This document shows, one piece after another, positions 32,087-35,481 of a DNA stretch of 35,481 nucleotides (position 1 is its first letter; each line of letters starts with the position of its first letter). This stretch comes from an uncultured Verrucomicrobia subdivision 3 bacterium (lineage in GTDB: Bacteria > Verrucomicrobiota > Verrucomicrobiia > Limisphaerales > UBA11358): NCBI GenBank assembly GCA_903918885.1, contig CAIXFY010000051.1:1-35481 (forward strand). The letters run 5' to 3'. A program made the position numbers and the translations under genes. The notes below the pieces were generated by a model. It was not told the DNA's origin, searched no databases, and was given only the letters and a program-made list of their open reading frames with translations.

Positions 32087-33390
32087 ATCACCGTGCCGTG
32101 CGGAATGACGGCGTCCTTCGGGATGACCACGATGCCGTCGCGGATGAAGTAACGCTCGTGGTCCACGTTCTCCGGCTTGCCGGCGGGCGAAATCGTCACG
32201 TTGTTCCCGATGCGCGCGTTTTTATCAATGATGGCGTTCTCGATTTTGCAGTGCGCGCCGATGCCCACGCGCGGCAGACCCTCGCGCTCGTGGCGTTCGA
32301 CGGATTCCTGCGATTCGTAATAGTCGCTGCCGAGGATGACCACGCGGTTGAGGTTCGTGCCGTCGCCGATGATGGTGCGGAGGCCGACGATGGTGTTGCT
32401 GATGGCGGCGCGGTTGATGATGCAGCCGTCGGAAATCACGGCGTGGTCAATCTGCGCGCCGTTGATCTTGGAACCCGGCAGGTAGCGCGGCCGTGAAAAA
32501 ATCGGCGAGCTCATGTCGAAGAAATTGAAGCGCGGCAGCTCGGTCACGAGGTCGAGGTTCGCCTCGAAGAAACTGCGGATCGTCCCGATGTCCTCCCAAT
32601 AACCCTGATAAACGTAGGAGAAAACACGGTGCGTCGAAATGGCCTTCGGAATGATGTGCTTGCCGAAATCGGAGAGGTCGTTGTCCAGCAGGTCCACGAT
32701 GACCTGGCGGTTGAAGACGTAAATGCCCATCGAGGCGAGATAGGATTCGCGACCGCCGGGAATGGCGAGCTGCGCATTCATCTCCGGCGAAATTTTGAGC
32801 GAGTCCAGCACGGCGTCTTCCTTCGGCTTTTCCACGAAGCGCGTGATGCGCTTCTCGTCGTCAATCTGCAGGATGCCCAGTGCCTTGGCGTCATTGCGCC
32901 CGACCGGCAGCGTGGCGATGGTGACGTCCGCGCCCGTTTCGCGGTGCTGCTCGACGACGTCCTGAAAATCCATCCGATACAACTGGTCGCCGCTCAAAAT
33001 CAAGAGGTAGTCGAAATCGTGATTCAGAAAGTGAACCAGGTTTTTCCGCACCGCGTCCGCCGTGCCCTCATACCAAGAGGTGTTGGTGAAGGTCTGCTGC
33101 GCCGCCAGCACCTCCACGAAGCCGCTGGAAAACTGGTCGAACTTATACGACCGCGAAAGGTGGCCGTGCAGCGAGGTGGAATTGAACTGCGTCAAAATGT
33201 AAATGCGACGCATGCGCGAGTTGATGCAGTTGGAGATCGGGATGTCCACGATGCGGTATTTGCCCGCGAGCGGCACGGCCGGCTTGGCGCGGTCCTTGGT
33301 CAGCGGAAACAATCGCGACCCCTGACCGCCGCCCATGATGACGCAGAGGACCTTGCTGAGGTTGATGGATTGGCGACCGGTTTGTGGCAT
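32083..33390 (-). CDS. glgC: Glucose-1-phosphate adenylyltransferase
   Basis: A 435-residue enzyme that makes ADP-glucose for glycogen synthesis. The nucleotidyltransferase signature GGGQGSRLFPLTKDRAKPAV lies at 20-39, and KYRIVDIPISNCINSRMRRI follows. The later GlgC regions (YEGTADAVRKN, then FVEKPKED) are also seen. The C-terminal left-handed beta-helix is present (isoleucine-rich repeats near 320-420). It overlaps kdsA by a few bases, joining storage-carbohydrate and LPS genes in one run. The start is ATG 33390. Confidence 0.95.
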   Translation of the reverse strand: MPQTGRQSINLSKVLCVIMGGGQGSRLFPLTKDRAKPAVPLAGKYRIVDIPISNCINSRMRRIYILTQFNSTSLHGHLSRSYKFDQFSSGFVEVLAAQQTFTNTSWYEGTADAVRKNLVHFLNHDFDYLLILSGDQLYRMDFQDVVEQHRETGADVTIATLPVGRNDAKALGILQIDDEKRITRFVEKPKEDAVLDSLKISPEMNAQLAIPGGRESYLASMGIYVFNRQVIVDLLDNDLSDFGKHIIPKAISTHRVFSYVYQGYWEDIGTIRSFFEANLDLVTELPRFNFFDMSSPIFSRPRYLPGSKINGAQIDHAVISDGCIINRAAISNTIVGLRTIIGDGTNLNRVVILGSDYYESQESVERHEREGLPRVGIGAHCKIENAIIDKNARIGNNVTISPAGKPENVDHERYFIRDGIVVIPKDAVIPHGTVI

Positions 33391-33463
33391 AAGATAAACC
33401 TTGGTTGAACTGGCAAAATTTTAACGCCGTTGCCCGCCGCGAAGCAAGACGCCGTTGCAAAAA

Positions 33464-34747
33464 TTATTTTTCCGCCACCGTAAACGACGCGAACTCGTCG
33501 TGCAGGTGCGGCGGAATCCGCACCTTGAAGCGCGCATGTTTGCCGGTGTAACGGCTCGTCACCACCTGCCCCACCGCGTGGATTCGCGCAATGACGGCGG
33601 CCTTTTCCTGCGGCACGCGCAAGTCCAGAAACTCGCGGATGGGCCGCAACTGCGTGCCGATTTCCGCCAGCAGCGGCGCGACGCCTTCGCCCGTCTTCGC
33701 CGAAATGGAAACGGCGCTTGGAAATTTTTCGCGCATCACGGCGGACACGCCGCCGGCGAGCTGGTCGATTTTATTGAACACCATCAGCACCGGTTTTTCC
33801 GCCGCGCCGATTTCCATCAGCACCGTGTTCACGGCGTCAATCTGCTCCTGCGCCTGCGGATGGCTGATGTCCACGACATGCACGAGCAAATCCGCCTGCA
33901 CGACTTCTTCGAGCGTGGCCTTGAACGCCTCGACGAGTCCGTGCGGCAGCTTCTTGATGAAACCCACGGTGTCGGTGAGCAACACGTTTTGATTCGTCGG
34001 CAATTTCAACCGCCGCGTCGTCGGGTCGAGCGTGGCAAATAATTTATCCTCCGCCAAAACCGCCGCGCCGGTGAGCCGGTTGAGCAAAGTGGATTTGCCG
34101 GCGTTCGTGTAACCGACGATGGACGCGAGCGGCCACTGGCTGCGCTGGCGCCCGGCGCGCTGCGTCTCGCGCTGACGGACGACTTTTTCGAGTTCGCTTT
34201 CGATCTTCTCGATGCGCTCGGAAAGTTTCCGGCGGTCGGCTTCGAGCTGCGATTCGCCTTCGCCGCCGATGCTGCCGGTGGAACCGCGTTGCCGCGACAA
34301 GTGCGACCAATAGCGGGTCAGGCGCGGCAAAAGATATTTCAACTGTGCGTGCTCGATCTGCAATTTGCCTTCGCGCGTGCGGGCGCGCTGGCCGAAAATT
34401 TCCAGAATCAGCGCGGTGCGATCCATGATTTTGCAGCCGAAAATCTTTTCCAGATTGCGCGTCTGCGCGGGCGACAACTCATCGTCGAATATAACGGTGT
34501 CCACGCTATTTTCCTTGCAGGACTTGGCAAATTCCTCGGCCTTGCCCGGCCCGATGTAAGTCGCGGCGACCGGCACAGCCATTTTCTGCACGCCTTCGCC
34601 GACAATCTGCGTGCCAGCGGTGGTGGCCAGCTCTTCCAGTTCGGCGAGCGATTCGCGGACATCGGCGTTGGTGCGGGACTTGAGTTCCACCCCAACGAGA
34701 AAAACTCGCACGGAGCGCAGGTCGCGGTTCTGGATAAGCGATTTCAA
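33464..34747 (-). CDS. hflX: Ribosome-associated GTPase HflX
   Basis: A 427-residue GTPase that splits stalled ribosomes. The N-terminal HflX domain (about 13-190) contains TYIGPGKAEEFA and VIFDDELSPAQTRNLE. The G1 motif GYTNAGKST is at 212-220, followed by DTVGF (259-263) and NKID (325-328). A C-terminal extension follows. The start is a TTG, and a TAG lies not far upstream in frame; a GTG twelve codons on is the alternative. No ribosome-binding site is clear. It is the first gene of the minus-strand run and is divergent from the porin-like gene. Confidence 0.95.
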   Translation of the reverse strand: MKSLIQNRDLRSVRVFLVGVELKSRTNADVRESLAELEELATTAGTQIVGEGVQKMAVPVAATYIGPGKAEEFAKSCKENSVDTVIFDDELSPAQTRNLEKIFGCKIMDRTALILEIFGQRARTREGKLQIEHAQLKYLLPRLTRYWSHLSRQRGSTGSIGGEGESQLEADRRKLSERIEKIESELEKVVRQRETQRAGRQRSQWPLASIVGYTNAGKSTLLNRLTGAAVLAEDKLFATLDPTTRRLKLPTNQNVLLTDTVGFIKKLPHGLVEAFKATLEEVVQADLLVHVVDISHPQAQEQIDAVNTVLMEIGAAEKPVLMVFNKIDQLAGGVSAVMREKFPSAVSISAKTGEGVAPLLAEIGTQLRPIREFLDLRVPQEKAAVIARIHAVGQVVTSRYTGKHARFKVRIPPHLHDEFASFTVAEK

Positions 34748-34862
34748 ATTTTCGTGGCGCGGAGTCTAGCAGAACCGGCGGCGGGCGAAAGCGCGGACTG
34801 AAAAGGCTAATTTTAATTTCCGTTTTATCACAAAATACGGTAAGAGTTTCCCTGAAGTCGCT

Positions 34863-35481
34863 ATGCAAAAATATGTTGCCACGCATCAAAGCTTGCCACC
34901 AATCCGGTGGAGCATTTTTGTCGCGGCAATTTTCCTCACCACCGCCCTGCCCTTGGCGGCGCAAACGAATACTCTCACCGACGAAATCCGCCTGTTGCGC
35001 GAAGAGAACGCACTGCTGCAAAAACAGGTGCGGCAACAGGGCGAACAGATCGGGGATTTGATTCAAAAAGTCGGCAGCTTGGAATCTACGCGCGTCATCG
35101 AGGGCGGCAACGACAAGCCGCTGCTGGACAGCAAATCCGGCCTGAACAAATTCAACCTCGGACTCGAAGGCGGCGTGGGTTATGCGGCCACCGGCCCGGA
35201 CGGTTCGATTCCGGATGGAAAATTCCGCGTGGACGAAGGACGGATTTTTCTGGAAGCGCCGCTGTGGGATGATGTTTATTTTTTTGGCGAATTGGTGCTG
35301 GCCACCGCCGAGCAGCAGTCTTACGACAGCAGCGTGGAACTGGGCGAGTTTTACGCGGAGTTTGAAAATATTTCCAAGCTGTGGAAAGAGGACAGCCAGT
35401 TGAACGCGCGCCTCGGCCAGATGTATATCCCCTTCGGTGAGGAATACATCAGCCGCAACGCGATTGATAATCCGCTCATCA
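34863..35481 (+). CDS. Porin-like outer-membrane protein with N-terminal coiled coil (partial, runs off the window)
   Basis: At least 206 codons, open to the window edge without a stop. There is a basic N-terminus, a signal peptide (about 1-37, IFVAAIFLTTALPLAAQ), then a coiled coil (about 40-68, LTDEIRLLREENALLQKQVR) typical of phosphate- or carbohydrate-selective porins. Beta-strand segments follow (FNLGLEGGVGYA, DDVYFFGELVLAT, LGQMYIPFGEEYIS). The RVDEGRIFLEAPL and MYIPFGEEY patterns fit porin beta-barrel strands. The 3' part is outside this window, so the exact family is not decided. Confidence 0.75.
   Translation, partial: MQKYVATHQSLPPIRWSIFVAAIFLTTALPLAAQTNTLTDEIRLLREENALLQKQVRQQGEQIGDLIQKVGSLESTRVIEGGNDKPLLDSKSGLNKFNLGLEGGVGYAATGPDGSIPDGKFRVDEGRIFLEAPLWDDVYFFGELVLATAEQQSYDSSVELGEFYAEFENISKLWKEDSQLNARLGQMYIPFGEEYISRNAIDNPLI

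Overview
The window reads as chromosomal DNA of a Gram-negative bacterium. The evidence is a complete lptC-lptA-lptB set with kdsA and kdsC (Kdo and lipopolysaccharide export), a type II secretion-like pseudopilus operon, and an outer-membrane porin-like gene at the right edge. Gene density is high and coding DNA is mostly GC-rich. Short dispersed repeats lie in the few gaps, and large secreted proteins (Gly-rich beta-helix, LamG plus CxxCH) are present. This mix, with HPr/HPr kinase and CHASE3/CAW-motif sensor proteins, fits the Verrucomicrobiota (Pedosphaera/Limisphaerales-like). That placement is inference; no rRNA or other taxonomic marker is present.

Layout. 1-2.5 kb: tRNA-Val (minus) and rnr (plus). 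2.5-7.5 kb: a small Tudor-like protein, an AT-richer polytopic membrane protein, rnhB, yraN and a membrane-anchored helical-repeat protein. 7.5-9.3 kb (minus): a small lipoprotein and a secreted Gly-rich beta-helix protein. 9.4-14.5 kb (plus): gspF-, H-, I-, J- and K-like genes with 4-bp ATGA couplings, then a secreted protein and a zinc-ribbon/coiled-coil protein. 14.5-17.0 kb: a small membrane protein, a compound palindromic intergenic element, a TPR protein and hemB. 17.0-19.3 kb: a DUF4230-type protein and mpl. 19.5-22.7 kb: a large secreted LamG/CxxCH protein frame broken by one in-frame TGA. 22.8-34.7 kb is a long minus-strand run, in transcription order hflX, glgC, kdsA, a DUF4279-type gene, kdsC, lptC, lptA, lptB, hprK, ptsH (HPr), gatC, gatA, a CHASE3 protein and gatB. 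34.86 kb to the end: the 5' part of a porin-like gene.

How the genes work together. kdsA and kdsC make Kdo, and LptC/A/B move finished LPS across the envelope. HprK and HPr form a phosphorylation switch on carbon or PTS regulation. GatCAB amidates mischarged tRNA. The gsp-like genes encode the platform and pseudopilins of a secretion system that could export the large signal-peptide proteins nearby. Mpl recycles murein peptide.

The most unusual points are the in-frame TGA in the LamG/CxxCH gene, the roughly 190-bp nested palindromic element at 14.87-15.05 kb, and the way different short repeats sit within a few bases of start codons (one apparently inside the lptC coding sequence). I did not find a clearly new multi-gene defence or mobile system, CRISPR array, transposase, integrase or rRNA here.
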